Shown: piece after piece, positions 40,052 to 49,592 of the stretch
Layout of the letters: each line of letters opens with the position of its first letter
How positions within the stretch are numbered: the stretch's first letter is position 1
Source: an uncultured Bacteroidales bacterium
GTDB lineage: Bacteria; Bacteroidota; Bacteroidia; Bacteroidales; Bacteroidaceae
Assembly (NCBI GenBank): GCA_902789725.1
Contig: CADAPC010000004.1
Location: forward strand, 1 to 64,000
Length of the DNA: 64,000 bases
Reading direction: 5' to 3'
Position numbers and translations under genes: made by a program
Notes under the pieces: model-generated
Database searches by the model: none
Told to the model about the DNA's origin: nothing
What the model saw: only the letters and a program-made list of their open reading frames with translations

Positions 40052-41203
40052 ATGTCTATAAAATCAAAAATTCTTGCTCTTGTTGCATTTACCCTCCTTG
40101 GAAGTGCGGAAACTATTAGCGGACAGTCCTTGCAGGGAAACCAACCTAATCCTCATCAACCTCAGCAGGGACGACCTGCTGGCGCATCGGCTCCCAATTG
40201 GGCGCAAGACCTTGCTCGGCGCATTCAGATAGACGCTTATGCACAAGGAGGGTTCACTTACGAACATACGGGAGGCAAAGACAATAACACCTTTGACATA
40301 AAGCGAGCCATGATTATAGCAGCACTCCCCATCACCGATCGCTGGTTCGCCTTCTTCATGCACGACTTCAGCAGCGAGGTGCAGGAATACTATACTTCCT
40401 ATCGAGTGACGAATAACAAAGCGTTCAACGTGAAACTTGGTCAGTTTAAGAACGCTCTCACTTATGAGAATAGTCAGCCAGCTTTCGCGCTCGAGGCCAT
40501 CAGCCTCACATCGGAAGGCGTGGGCTATTTGGCAGGATGTGGAAGTGACAGACTTTTGGGCACTCAATATGGACGTGACCTCGGATTGGAATTGTTTGGT
40601 GAAACGAATAGCGGAAAGCTGAAATACACCTTGGCGGTAATGAATGGACAAGGGGTCAACAAAAAGGACGGCAATAACGAAAAGGACTTCATTGGCAAAC
40701 TGGAATACCGCCCCACTTCTGAACTCAATTTCATCGTTTCAGGACAATTGGGGCGCGGACATGCTGTTGAGCGATCTATCTACAACCCAGACATACAAGT
40801 GGGCGACAACTACAAGCGCAATCGTTGGACGGCGGGTTTTGCCTATAACTCACGCCCCATCCGTCTGCGTGGTGAATATGTGGAAGGTAAGGATGGCGAT
40901 GTGACCAGTCGTGGTGCTTATGTAACAACAGCCATTCCTGTAGTTCCAAAGTTAGAACTTGTGGGTTCTTACGACTTTTTTAACTACAACATAAAGGCTC
41001 ACATGGATCAGCATAAAGCTATTCTTGGCTTTCAATATTGGTTCTACAAGAACTGCCGTTTTCAGGTTCAATATGTCTATAAGAGTGCGTCGCTGCAAGA
41101 CCATTCCTTCGTCACTCCAGGGGGCGATGTCGTCAACAGCAAAGTTTTTACCCGCGGAGCCAACCATGCCATTCTTTGTCAAATGCAAGTGCGCCTGAAA
41201 TAA
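40052..41203 (+). CDS. PorO/P-like outer-membrane porin, copy 1
   Basis: A 383-aa protein with a signal peptide (about residues 1-25). A beta-barrel follows, with IDAYAQGGFTYEH, FDIKRAMIIAALPITDRW, FKNALTYENSQ and a barrel ending in an aromatic-rich strand pattern (FQYWFYKNCRFQVQYVYKS), as in phosphate-selective porin O/P. It passively conducts small solutes; specificity is unknown. A TAACTTTG -7 box is at 39998-40005. A paralogue follows. Confidence 0.85.
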   Translation: MSIKSKILALVAFTLLGSAETISGQSLQGNQPNPHQPQQGRPAGASAPNWAQDLARRIQIDAYAQGGFTYEHTGGKDNNTFDIKRAMIIAALPITDRWFAFFMHDFSSEVQEYYTSYRVTNNKAFNVKLGQFKNALTYENSQPAFALEAISLTSEGVGYLAGCGSDRLLGTQYGRDLGLELFGETNSGKLKYTLAVMNGQGVNKKDGNNEKDFIGKLEYRPTSELNFIVSGQLGRGHAVERSIYNPDIQVGDNYKRNRWTAGFAYNSRPIRLRGEYVEGKDGDVTSRGAYVTTAIPVVPKLELVGSYDFFNYNIKAHMDQHKAILGFQYWFYKNCRFQVQYVYKSASLQDHSFVTPGGDVVNSKVFTRGANHAILCQMQVRLK

Positions 41204-41272
41204 GGAGAATGAAAGGCATAAAAAGAAGGAAAAACTTATTTGATGAGGGGATTTGAACGACCATAATTACCC

Positions 41273-41307
41273 GAAGGCGTACCAATATCACGGTACGCCT
41301 TCTTTTT
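41273..41307 (+). terminator. Terminator between the two porin genes
   Basis: GAAGGCGTACC / GGTACGCCTTC stem, 8-nt loop, then TTTTT. Confidence 0.88.
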
Positions 41308-41343
41308 CTAATGACCATTTCTACAGATGCTAAATATAATCGC

Positions 41344-41351
41344 TACCTTTG
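41344..41351 (+). promoter_or_regulatory. Promoter -7 box of the second porin
   Basis: TACCTTTG, 39 bp before the ATG at 41391; TTTC at 41318-41321 is a weak -33 at spacing 22. Confidence 0.6.
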
Positions 41352-41390
41352 CAACCGAAAACAACATTTTCAATTAAACACAAAAATACA

Positions 41391-42452
41391 ATGAAACTAC
41401 GAAACAAACTGACGCTCGCAATGCTGACTGTCTGTCTTGCATCGGGCAGCCTTCATGCACAAGGAGCAAAAGAATTGCCAGATTGGACAAAGGATTTGGC
41501 AGAGCGGATTCAGCTGCACGGCTATGCCCAAGGCGGCTACAATTACAATCATAAGGGTAGCGACGACACAAACACATTTGAAATTAAGCGCGTCCTCTTT
41601 TGGGCCAATGCTCAAATTACCGACCGCTGGTCTTTCCTTTTCATGCACGACTTCTCGAGTGTGGTGCAAGAGTACTACACGGACTATCGCCTGACGAACA
41701 ACAAGGCGCTCACTGTCCGTTTGGGTCAATTCAAGAACGGACTTTCCTACGAGAACCCACTCTCGCCCACCAATCAAGAGGCCATCGATGTGTATAGCGA
41801 AGGTGTGACCTACCTGACAGGTTGCGGCAGCGACCCACTCTTAGGTGTGCAGTATGGTCGTGACCTCGGACTTTCTCTTTTTGGTGAGACAAAAGACGGA
41901 AAGCTACGTTACGAGGTGGACGTAATGAATGGGCAAGGGATTAACAAGAAGGACGGCAATGCTGAGAAGGACTTTATCGGGCGCTTGGAGTTTCGTCCTG
42001 TGAAAGGACTCAATCTGGTGGCTACCGGGCAGTTGGGGCGTGGACATGCCATCAACACTTCGCTCTACAATCCCGGCATTCAATTGGGGCAGGATTATAA
42101 GCGCAACCGCTGGACGGTGGGCTTTGATTATAAATCCAAAGCCTTCAATGCTCATGGTGAATACCTCGAAGGAAAGGATGGCGATGCAACCAGCCGCGGA
42201 GCGTACATCACGGGCAGTGTGCCTCTTGGCAACACCCATTGCGAACTCGTCGGCTCGTACGATTTCTTTAATTTCAACACCGACCTCTGCATGGATCAGC
42301 ACAAGGCCATCTTTGGCTTGCAATACTGGTTCTACCAGAAGTGTCGCTTCCAGGTGCAATACGTTTACAAGAGCGCTTACACACAAGGCAATCAGTTCAT
42401 TCATGGTGCCAACCACGCTGTCATGTGCCAAATGCAGATTCGTTTCCATTAA
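41391..42452 (+). CDS. PorO/P-like outer-membrane porin, copy 2
   Basis: A 353-aa paralogue of the preceding porin, colinear throughout: IQLHGYAQGGYNYNH, FEIKRVLFWANAQITDRW, FKNGLSYENPLS, and the same QYWFYQKCRFQVQYVYKSA tail. Start at 41391 is chosen because the -7 box at 41344 precludes the in-frame ATG at 41349. It is 15 nt before the symporter gene, suggesting that both outer-membrane and inner-membrane steps for one solute are co-transcribed. Confidence 0.85.
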   Translation: MKLRNKLTLAMLTVCLASGSLHAQGAKELPDWTKDLAERIQLHGYAQGGYNYNHKGSDDTNTFEIKRVLFWANAQITDRWSFLFMHDFSSVVQEYYTDYRLTNNKALTVRLGQFKNGLSYENPLSPTNQEAIDVYSEGVTYLTGCGSDPLLGVQYGRDLGLSLFGETKDGKLRYEVDVMNGQGINKKDGNAEKDFIGRLEFRPVKGLNLVATGQLGRGHAINTSLYNPGIQLGQDYKRNRWTVGFDYKSKAFNAHGEYLEGKDGDATSRGAYITGSVPLGNTHCELVGSYDFFNFNTDLCMDQHKAIFGLQYWFYQKCRFQVQYVYKSAYTQGNQFIHGANHAVMCQMQIRFH

Positions 42453-42467
42453 ATTTTCGATAACATC

Positions 42468-44024
42468 ATGTTGATTAAAATTCTTCTCACCGTCATCTTC
42501 TTGGCTGTGACGGTTTATGTGGGTATCTACTCGCGCAAGCAAGCCAACAATGTAGATGGATTTGTGCTCGGAGGCCGTTCAGTAGGTCCGTGGCTCTCGG
42601 CCTTCGCCTTCGGTACCAGCTATTTCTCAGCTGTTGTTTTTGTAGGCTATGCAGGTCAGTTCGGCTGGAAATACGGCTTGTCCAGCTCATGGATAGGTAT
42701 AGGCAATGCACTCATTGGCTCGCTGTTGGCATGGATTATTTTGGGAAGGCGCACCAAGCTGATGACTCAGCACATTCAGTCGCGCACCATGCCCGATTTC
42801 TTTGGCACCCGCTTTGCCAATCAGGGACTTCGCATTGTCGCCTCCATCATCGCCTTCGTTTTTCTCATTCCCTATACAGCTGGTGTGTATAGCGGCATTT
42901 CCAAACTTTTCGATATGGGCTTCGGCATTCCTTACGAATATTGCATTATCATCATGGCTCTCCTTACCGCTGTGTATGTGATATTGGGAGGTTATAAGGC
43001 AACAGCCATCAACGATTTCATTCAAGGCATCGTTATGCTGGGCGGCATCATCGCCGTTATTCTTGTGGTGCTCAACAGTCAAGGAGGTTTTTCTGAGGCG
43101 TTCGCCAAGATGAAGGAAACCATACCGACCGTTCACGACCTCGAAAGTCCGCTTTATAAAGACTTCCAGCCAGGCGACTTCGCTTCTTGGTTCGGTCCCA
43201 ACCCCATGAGCTTGCTGGGTGTGGTGGTGCTTACATCGCTCGGCACTTGGGGACTCCCCCAAATGGTGGGTAAATTCTACTCCATTACCGACGAGAGTGC
43301 TATCAAGCGTGGTACCATCATTTCCACCATCTTTGCTCTTGTTGTAGCAGGTGGATGCTATTTCTTAGGAGGCTTTGGACGCTTGTTTGGCGAACCTGTT
43401 TGGAACGATGCACGCCACAATTATAAGTTTGACGACATCATCCCCACCATGCTCGATACAGCGGTCAACTCCGACCTTCTTATAGGCCTCGTGATGGTAT
43501 TGGTGCTCTCTGCTTCCATGAGTACATTGGCTTCGTTGGTGCTGACTTCCTCTTCTACTATGACGCTCGACCTCATCTACCGCGACAAGCGCGCTACGGC
43601 CGATGAAGTGAAAGGAGGTGAGATAGATGACGAAGTGGCTGAGAAGATAGAACGCCGCAAGGTGGTCATCATGCGTGTGCTCATTGTGTTCTTCATTACC
43701 ATTTCTGTGCTCATCGCCTTGAATCCTCCCACATTCATCGCCCAGCTTATGGGTATCTCATGGGGTGCTTTGGCTGGTGCCTTTTTGGCTCCATTCCTCT
43801 TGGGGCTATATTGGCGTGGGGTGACCACCGCTTCCGTTTGGGCATGCTTCATTTGGGGTGTGGGCTTCACGGTAGCCAACATGCTGTTGGGCAATCCTAT
43901 CAACCCCATCGACTGCGGAGCCATCGCAATGGTGGGTGGCTTCCCTGTGGTGTTGCTTGTCAGTCTTGTGACAAAGAAACTGCCTCAGGCAAAACTTGAT
44001 AGCATCTGGAAATGCTATAAGTGA
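42468..44024 (+). CDS. Sodium:solute symporter (SSS family)
   Basis: A 518-aa membrane protein with about 13 helices; SSS-family motifs include GFVLGGRSVGPWLSAFAFGTSYFSA in the N-terminal part and LTSLGTWGLPQMVGKFYSI in the middle. It imports a small solute with Na+; substrate not predictable. Its terminator (44100-44125) lies inside the 3' end of the convergent HAD gene. Confidence 0.88.
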   Translation: MLIKILLTVIFLAVTVYVGIYSRKQANNVDGFVLGGRSVGPWLSAFAFGTSYFSAVVFVGYAGQFGWKYGLSSSWIGIGNALIGSLLAWIILGRRTKLMTQHIQSRTMPDFFGTRFANQGLRIVASIIAFVFLIPYTAGVYSGISKLFDMGFGIPYEYCIIIMALLTAVYVILGGYKATAINDFIQGIVMLGGIIAVILVVLNSQGGFSEAFAKMKETIPTVHDLESPLYKDFQPGDFASWFGPNPMSLLGVVVLTSLGTWGLPQMVGKFYSITDESAIKRGTIISTIFALVVAGGCYFLGGFGRLFGEPVWNDARHNYKFDDIIPTMLDTAVNSDLLIGLVMVLVLSASMSTLASLVLTSSSTMTLDLIYRDKRATADEVKGGEIDDEVAEKIERRKVVIMRVLIVFFITISVLIALNPPTFIAQLMGISWGALAGAFLAPFLLGLYWRGVTTASVWACFIWGVGFTVANMLLGNPINPIDCGAIAMVGGFPVVLLVSLVTKKLPQAKLDSIWKCYK

Positions 44025-44049
44025 AGCTATGCATTCAGGAGGGGGGTAT

Positions 44050-44820
44050 TTATACCAAGATGTTTCTAATGTCGCGCAGATGATAAACTTCTTGAATGGG
44101 GGGGAGAGAATCTCCCCCTCTTTTTGTGTTTTGTCCATCCGTTGCGCATTCCTGTTGTTCCATCAGTTTGTCAAGGGGATAGTCTGGAAAACGGTTAAAG
44201 AAAATGGTGGACAAACCATAGTGTCTGGCTCCAAGAATGTCTGTGTTGAAGTTATCACCTATCATGAGGGTGTGTTCTTTCTGTGCGCCTGACTTTTGGA
44301 AGGCGTAGTCGAAAAATAAGGGAGAAGGTTTGTTGGCACCAGCATCTTCGCTCAGTATGATGGAGTGAAAATAATCATACAGGCCGCAAGCGTGAAGTTT
44401 CTTGTATTGCACTTCGTGGAAACCGTTGCTGCATAGGTGCATGCGGTAGCCTTTCTCGCGGAGATAATCCATTAGTTCTTGCGCTCCATCCACAAGCCCT
44501 GACTTCACAGAACAGAGAGCCAGAAACTGGTCACTGACTTTCATGCAATATTCTTTTGTGGGGGTTAGACCCTTTCCGAGGCTGAGGGGGTGGCGAAAAC
44601 GCTCTACGATGAGGTGGCTCCGTTCAATTTCTCCTTTGGCGTATTGTGTCCACAGGCGGATATTTGTGTTCCAATAGTCATCGTAGAACACTTGCGGATC
44701 ATCGAAGTACAGTTCCCAATGCATTATGTCAAACAACTCGCTTAAAGCGATAATAGCATTGCCGTGGGTGTCGTAGAGGGTATCGTCGAAATCGATGAAA
44801 AGATCTGTGTAGTTCTTCAT
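44050..44820 (-). CDS. YjjG-type HAD 5'-nucleotidase
   Basis: A 256-aa HAD phosphatase from Met 44820: motif [12 protein letters not shown], motif II CSNGFH, motif III NKPSP, motif [12 protein letters not shown]. These match the YjjG noncanonical pyrimidine nucleotidase subgroup. The longer frame to 44874 overlaps waaA and lacks homology. It is 29 nt after waaA in the same operon. Confidence 0.85.
   Translation of the reverse strand: MKNYTDLFIDFDDTLYDTHGNAIIALSELFDIMHWELYFDDPQVFYDDYWNTNIRLWTQYAKGEIERSHLIVERFRHPLSLGKGLTPTKEYCMKVSDQFLALCSVKSGLVDGAQELMDYLREKGYRMHLCSNGFHEVQYKKLHACGLYDYFHSIILSEDAGANKPSPLFFDYAFQKSGAQKEHTLMIGDNFNTDILGARHYGLSTIFFNRFPDYPLDKLMEQQECATDGQNTKRGGDSLPPIQEVYHLRDIRNILV
44100..44125 (+). 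terminator. Symporter terminator inside the HAD 3' end
   Basis: GGGGGAGA, GAA loop, TCTCCCCC, then TCTTTTT. On the other strand the same bases encode GGDSLPP of the HAD protein's tail. Confidence 0.75.
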
Positions 44821-44849
44821 TCTGAATGATGCCAAGCACAGTGAAGCTC

Positions 44850-46082
44850 TTAGTTGAAGATAGCGTTGAAACACTTGTCGGCAGCTCCGGCATTGGCATT
44901 GATATAGTTGCCAGCCGCTTGACCGGCTTTCTGTAGGTCAGCAGGAGAGGTAATGAACTTGTCCATAATGGAAGCGAAGCTCTCGGCATCCTGATATTCG
45001 AAAGAACCTCCGCAGGCTTTGAGTGCCTGAGCCTCGCGGAATTTTTGATTGTTGGGACCGAATAGTACAGGAATGCCATAGACGGCAGCTTCGGGTACAT
45101 TGTGGATGCCTACGCCAAATCCACCTCCCACAAGAGCTACTTTCCCGTAGCGATAGATGGACGAAAGTTTTCCGAAGCAATTGACAATCAGTGCATCAAT
45201 TTCATGAGAAAGCATGTCCTTGTTTTGCTCTACCTGAGTGTATCTCGCATGGGTGAATCCATTGTCATTCAACAAATTCTCAATGTCTTTCAGATGGGTC
45301 TCGCTGATGACATGTGGAGCGATGATGAGTTTCCAGCCTTTATGCTTTGCGAAGTAGGGAATATAGATTTCTTCATCCGGTCCCCATGAAGACCCCGCAA
45401 TGAAGCAGGGAGAATGGCCAACAAATTGTTCTACCAAGGGCAGGGGAGCAGCAGCATCTTTGATGGCAATGACGCGGTCGAGGCGGGTGTCGCCCACAAC
45501 TGTTACATTTTTGATACCGTGTTTAGCTAATAGCTCCTTAGATGTCTCGTTCTGAACGAAAAGGTGTGTGAACTGGCGGATGGGCCTCAGCGAGCCGTAC
45601 CATTTGAAGAAATATTGGTCAGGGCGAAATATGCTGCTCACACTATAGGTCTTGATGCCCTTTCGGTGGCAAAAAGTCAGGTAATTTGTCCAGAATTCAT
45701 ATTTAATAAATATTGCAATTTCAGGGTGGGCCAATCGAAGGAAGGAGAGAGCATTGCCTGGAGTATCGAAAGGCAGGTAGCAAACAAGATCTGCTCCTTC
45801 ATAGTCTTTCCTCACCTCGTAGCCAGAAGGGGAGAAGAACGTGAGCAATATCTTGTATTCAGGGCAATCCTTGCGTAGCCGTTCCATGAGCGGACGGCCT
45901 TGTTCAAACTCTCCTAACGAAGCTGCGTGAAACCACACCACACGATCGTTCTTCTTGATGTGGCGGCGCAGCAAGATGAAGGTTTGGCTAATGCCTACCA
46001 CCATCTTGCGTGCCTTCTTGTGGAAAATGGCTGCCAACAGCATACTCCACGTAAACAGATATAGTCCTAAAGAATATAGCAT
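44850..46082 (-). CDS. waaA: 3-deoxy-D-manno-octulosonic acid (Kdo) transferase
   Basis: A 410-aa enzyme that adds Kdo to lipid A precursor at the inner membrane. It has an N-terminal anchor (1-20), the GT-N domain with [20 protein letters not shown] and [10 protein letters not shown], and a C-terminal glycosyltransferase part with [29 protein letters not shown]. Length and motifs match KdtA/WaaA. Confidence 0.92.
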   Translation of the reverse strand: MLYSLGLYLFTWSMLLAAIFHKKARKMVVGISQTFILLRRHIKKNDRVVWFHAASLGEFEQGRPLMERLRKDCPEYKILLTFFSPSGYEVRKDYEGADLVCYLPFDTPGNALSFLRLAHPEIAIFIKYEFWTNYLTFCHRKGIKTYSVSSIFRPDQYFFKWYGSLRPIRQFTHLFVQNETSKELLAKHGIKNVTVVGDTRLDRVIAIKDAAAPLPLVEQFVGHSPCFIAGSSWGPDEEIYIPYFAKHKGWKLIIAPHVISETHLKDIENLLNDNGFTHARYTQVEQNKDMLSHEIDALIVNCFGKLSSIYRYGKVALVGGGFGVGIHNVPEAAVYGIPVLFGPNNQKFREAQALKACGGSFEYQDAESFASIMDKFITSPADLQKAGQAAGNYINANAGAADKCFNAIFN

Positions 46083-46189
46083 GAAGATCTTTGTTTGAGT
46101 GAAAAGTGAATAATGAAAAATCTAAGTTACTATTTGCAAATGAATGCCAACAAAACGAATGGCGGGTAAAATGGATTTTTCACTTTTTA

Positions 46190-46315
46190 TTTAAGGTATG
46201 TTCTAATAATTACTAAATCTGAGATGATTATCTTCCATTGTTTTTGTTGCTTTTGGGCATCTTTGGGCTTAATCCCTTGGGCCATTGAAAGCTAATTTTT
46301 AGAACATACCTTAAA
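46190..46315. mobile_element. MITE-like palindromic element
   Basis: 126 bp with terminal inverted repeats 46190-46212 and 46293-46315. The outer 17 bp (TTTAAGGTATGTTCTAA) are perfect, with one mismatch in the next 6. There is no coding capacity. It lies between waaA and gltX, 5 bp from the gltX stop. No target duplication is obvious. The structure suggests a miniature transposon mobilised in trans, or a long bidirectional terminator. Confidence 0.6.
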
Positions 46316-46319
46316 AGAT

Positions 46320-47915
46320 TCACTTTTCATTTTCGCTTAGTTTTTCAATCGCGAACTTCATTCTCCGCAACACTTCCTCTTTACCGAGGAAAGCAGACAG
46401 CTCGTACATGTCGGGTCCCTGTCCCGTACCCACCAAAGCCACACGCCAGGCGTTCCAAGGTTTAATGCCCGTAGCTTCGGTCCACGGAGCTATGACAGCC
46501 TTCTGGCCCTCCACGCTCCAATCGTCGATGCTTTCCAGCACGGTAAGCATCTGCCGCATTTCGGTAGCAGTTTTCTCTGTCCAGTTTTTGCGTACGAATT
46601 TGTCGCCCTCCTTGTCGAAGTCTGTGGGCGCAATAAAGAAGAATTTGGTGAGCGGCCACAAGTCGCTTGGGAAGGAGATGTTGCGCTTTTTCTTGTTGCC
46701 CAAGCCGTCAGTGTATTCTATCACTTTCAGTTTCATCATCCGCACCACCTCTGCTTCCTGTTCTGTGGTTGCCTCGATGCCATTCTCCTTCAGCACCTTG
46801 TCGAAGCCAGGACACCAATCTGTGTCGGGGTGCTGGATGAGGTACTGATGATTGAACCATGCTGCCTTCACATAGTCGAACTTGGCACCGTTCTTTGAAC
46901 ACTTCGACAGGTCGAACAGCTGCACCATCTCGTCCAGTGTCATGAGTTCCTGGTCGTTACCCGGATTCCAGCCGAGGAGCGCCAGAAAATTGATGACGGC
47001 TTCGGGCAGATAACCTTTCTCGCGATAGCCCGTCGAGGTGTTTCCGCTCTTAGGATCGTGCCATTCCAAAGGAAAGACGGGGAATCCCAGTTTGTCGCCG
47101 TCTCGCTTCGAGAGTTTGCCGTTGCCAATGGGCTTCAGCAGCAGAGGCAGGTGGGCAAAACGCGGCATTGTGTCGGCCCAGCCGAAAGCCTCGTAGAGCA
47201 AGACGTGGAGCGGAGCCGAAGGCAACCACTCTTCGCCACGAATCACGTGAGTCACCTCCATCAGGTGGTCATCGACAATGTTGGCCAGGTGATAGGTGGG
47301 CAGTTGGTCGGCACTTTTGTAGAGCACCTTGTCGTCTAAAATCGAGGAGTTGATTTTCACTTCGCCACGAATCAAATCGTCCACCACCACATCTCTTCCC
47401 GGCTCAATCCTGAAACGCACCACATACTGCGCGCCGCTGTTGATGAGGTCTTCCACCTCCTCCTTCGAGAGGGTGAACGAGTTGCGCATCATGCCGCGGG
47501 TGGAAGCGTCGTACTGGAAATTCTCCACCTCCTTGCGTTTCTTGTCCAGTTCCTCAGGCGTGTCGAAAGCGTAGTAAGCCTTGCCTTCGTCCAGCAACTG
47601 CTGAACATATTTCTTATAGATGTCCCTGCGTTCACTTTGGCGATAAGGGCCATGATTGCCGCCAAACGATACTCCTTCGTCAAAAGGAATACCTAACCAT
47701 TTGAACGACTCTATGATATACTCTTCAGCTCCAGGCACCAAGCGGGTGGAGTCAGTGTCCTCGATGCGGAAAATCAAATCACCGCCATGTTGTTTGGCGA
47801 ACAAATAATTGTAAAGAGCGGTTCTCACGCCGCCAATGTGGAGAGGTCCTGTTGGGCTGGGCGCAAAACGCACCCTTACTCGCCTCTCTGTCGAGTTGGA
47901 CGTACTTTCTGTCAT
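46320..47915 (-). CDS. gltX: Glutamyl-tRNA synthetase
   Basis: A 531-aa class I synthetase: [14 protein letters not shown] (HIGH motif) at the N-terminus and KLSKRDG (KMSKS) near residue 270, with an anticodon-binding C-terminal half. It charges tRNA-Glu. Start at 47915 is preferred to 47939 because the -7 box (minus-strand TAAATTTG, 47937-47944) covers the latter. Confidence 0.97.
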   Translation of the reverse strand: MTESTSNSTERRVRVRFAPSPTGPLHIGGVRTALYNYLFAKQHGGDLIFRIEDTDSTRLVPGAEEYIIESFKWLGIPFDEGVSFGGNHGPYRQSERRDIYKKYVQQLLDEGKAYYAFDTPEELDKKRKEVENFQYDASTRGMMRNSFTLSKEEVEDLINSGAQYVVRFRIEPGRDVVVDDLIRGEVKINSSILDDKVLYKSADQLPTYHLANIVDDHLMEVTHVIRGEEWLPSAPLHVLLYEAFGWADTMPRFAHLPLLLKPIGNGKLSKRDGDKLGFPVFPLEWHDPKSGNTSTGYREKGYLPEAVINFLALLGWNPGNDQELMTLDEMVQLFDLSKCSKNGAKFDYVKAAWFNHQYLIQHPDTDWCPGFDKVLKENGIEATTEQEAEVVRMMKLKVIEYTDGLGNKKKRNISFPSDLWPLTKFFFIAPTDFDKEGDKFVRKNWTEKTATEMRQMLTVLESIDDWSVEGQKAVIAPWTEATGIKPWNAWRVALVGTGQGPDMYELSAFLGKEEVLRRMKFAIEKLSENEK

Positions 47916-47936
47916 GACTTTTTTGAAATTTGGGTG

Positions 47937-47944
47937 CAAATTTA
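47937..47944 (-). promoter_or_regulatory. Promoter -7 box of gltX
   Basis: Minus-strand TAAATTTG, 22 bp before the chosen start. The -33 element is unclear. Confidence 0.5.
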
Positions 47945-48122
47945 CATAAAAATCATGAATTATAAGCTAGGCGGATAAAGAAATTGTGTTTCTTTAGCGG
48001 AAAACGTTGCTAAGGGCCGAACTAAAGAGCCTTTGAAGGACATATCAACAGTGCGACTGTGTGTCGGAAAAAGCTTATTTTTCTTTCGCTTTCCCCATAG
48101 GTTTCCTTGCATCTTCTTTTAG

Positions 48123-48166
48123 TAGTTGTTCGATAGTTGTTCGATAGTTGTTCGATAGTTGTTCGA
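48123..48166. repeat. Four tandem 11-bp repeats
   Basis: TAGTTGTTCGA x4, exact, in the 470-bp gap between gltX and the GMP synthase gene. Beyond it AACGAACGGA-type repeats follow to about 48215, then a G8 tract at 48266-48273. No supportable gene lies in 47945-48291. Confidence 0.85.
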
Positions 48167-48291
48167 TAAATGAACGGACAACGAACGGAGAACAATCGGA
48201 TAACGAACGGATATGAATGGGGGGAGATATAGAGGAGAACAGGAGGAAAACCTGTAGAAAAGGAAGGGGGGGGTCTGCTTGCTTGGGAACA

Positions 48292-48326
48292 TAAAAAAGC
48301 AGACAAAGCTGTTAGCCTTGCCTGCT
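48292..48326 (-). terminator. Terminator of the GMP synthase gene
   Basis: 12-bp stem (two G-T pairs) around 5 nt, with six T after it on the minus strand, 63 bp after the stop. Confidence 0.8.
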
Positions 48327-48388
48327 TCTACATTATTGTGGCGATTCACCCCCACTCGATAGTGCCTGTGGGTGAGTTATTGCTGTTT

Positions 48389-49372
48389 TCACTCCCACTC
48401 GATGGTACCAGTGGGTTTGGGAGTGAGGTCGTAGAGCACGCGGTTCACTCCTGGCACCTCGGTGACAATTCGTTGGGTGATGTGGTGGAGAAGTGGGTAG
48501 GGAATCTCCTCGATGGTGGCAGTCATCGCATCGCGAGTGTTCACGGCACGAATGATGACGGGCCAGTCCCAGCTGCGCTTGTTCTCCTTCACGCCAGTTG
48601 ATTTGTAGTCGGGCACAACAGTGAAATACTGCCACACCTTGCCCTCCAGCCCGTTCTTGGCAAATTCTTCACGCAGGATGGCATCGCTCTCTCGCAGGGC
48701 TTCGAGGCGATCGCGGGTGATGGCTCCTGTGCAGCGAACGCCTAAGCCGGGTCCCGGGAAGGGCTGACGGAACACCATGTTGTCGGGCAGACCGAGTTCT
48801 TTGCCCACCACGCGCACTTCGTCCTTGAAGAGCAGTTTGATGGGTTCCACCAGTTCAAACTGCATGTCCTCTGGCAGGCCGCCCACGTTGTGGTGCGACT
48901 TCACAGGCCCCGACTCCACAATGTCGGGGTAGATGGTGCCTTGAGCCAAGAAACTGATTCCTTCCAGTTTGCGAGCCTCTTCCTCAAACACACGGATAAA
49001 TTCGGCACCAATGATTTTGCGCTTCTGCTCAGGGTCGGCTACGCCTGCCAGCTTGTCCAAGAAGCGGTCGGTGGCATCGATATACACCAGGTTGGCATCC
49101 ATTTCGTCGCGGAAGACGCGAACCACCTGCTCAGGTTCTCCCTTGCGCAGAAGACCGTGGTTGACATGAACCGACACCAGTTGCTTGCCTACAGCCTTGA
49201 TGAGCAGGGCTGCCACTACCGACGAATCCACTCCGCCCGAGAGTGCCAGCAGCACCTTCTTGTCGCCAATCTGAGCCCTCAGCTCTTGAATTTGTTCTTC
49301 GATGAATTTCTGTGCCAAAGCAGGAGTGGTGATTCTCTCCATCGTCTCTGGCCGTACATTACCTGTAGCCAT
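48389..49372 (-). CDS. guaA: GMP synthase lacking the glutamine amidotransferase domain
   Basis: A 327-aa enzyme comprising only the ATP-pyrophosphatase and dimerisation domains of GuaA: SGGVDSS P-loop (residues 43-49), [26 protein letters not shown] and the C-terminal [11 protein letters not shown]. Ordinary bacterial GuaA is about 510-525 aa, with an N-terminal class I amidotransferase. A perfect promoter only 38 bp upstream leaves no room for it, so this is the true length. It either uses free ammonia or a separately encoded subunit, as in archaea. Symbol given by domain homology. Confidence 0.88.
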   Translation of the reverse strand: MATGNVRPETMERITTPALAQKFIEEQIQELRAQIGDKKVLLALSGGVDSSVVAALLIKAVGKQLVSVHVNHGLLRKGEPEQVVRVFRDEMDANLVYIDATDRFLDKLAGVADPEQKRKIIGAEFIRVFEEEARKLEGISFLAQGTIYPDIVESGPVKSHHNVGGLPEDMQFELVEPIKLLFKDEVRVVGKELGLPDNMVFRQPFPGPGLGVRCTGAITRDRLEALRESDAILREEFAKNGLEGKVWQYFTVVPDYKSTGVKENKRSWDWPVIIRAVNTRDAMTATIEEIPYPLLHHITQRIVTEVPGVNRVLYDLTPKPTGTIEWE

Positions 49373-49409
49373 AATTTTCCTATTTTATTTAGAGATTGAT
49401 AATCGTTTG

Positions 49410-49441
49410 CAAATGTAGCAAAAATCCTGTAAACCGCCAAA
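49410..49441 (-). promoter_or_regulatory. Promoter of the GMP synthase gene
   Basis: Minus-strand TTTG (49438-49441), 20 nt, TACATTTG (49410-49417). Exact consensus. It fixes the short N-terminus of the protein. Confidence 0.8.
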
Positions 49442-49495
49442 TTTTGCAGGTGCAAAAGCCAAATGAACCTTCCTTCCGCTTTCTTTCCTACGAAA

Positions 49496-49529
49496 TTTGT
49501 GACCATTTCAAAAAGTTTTTGTAACTTCG
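49496..49529 (+). promoter_or_regulatory. Possible promoter of the yfhO-like gene
   Basis: TTTG (49496-49499), 22 nt, TAACTTCG (49522-49529): one mismatch and slightly long spacing. It supports a start at 49593 over 49551. Confidence 0.45.
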
Positions 49530-49592
49530 CAGCCAATTTGTAACATCAACTTGAAGCAACTATTTGTAACATCAATATTCAAAATAGAATTT

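Noticed and set aside
48022..48355. Short frames in the gltX-guaA gap
   Set aside because: They translate the 11-bp tandem repeats and terminator; low complexity only.
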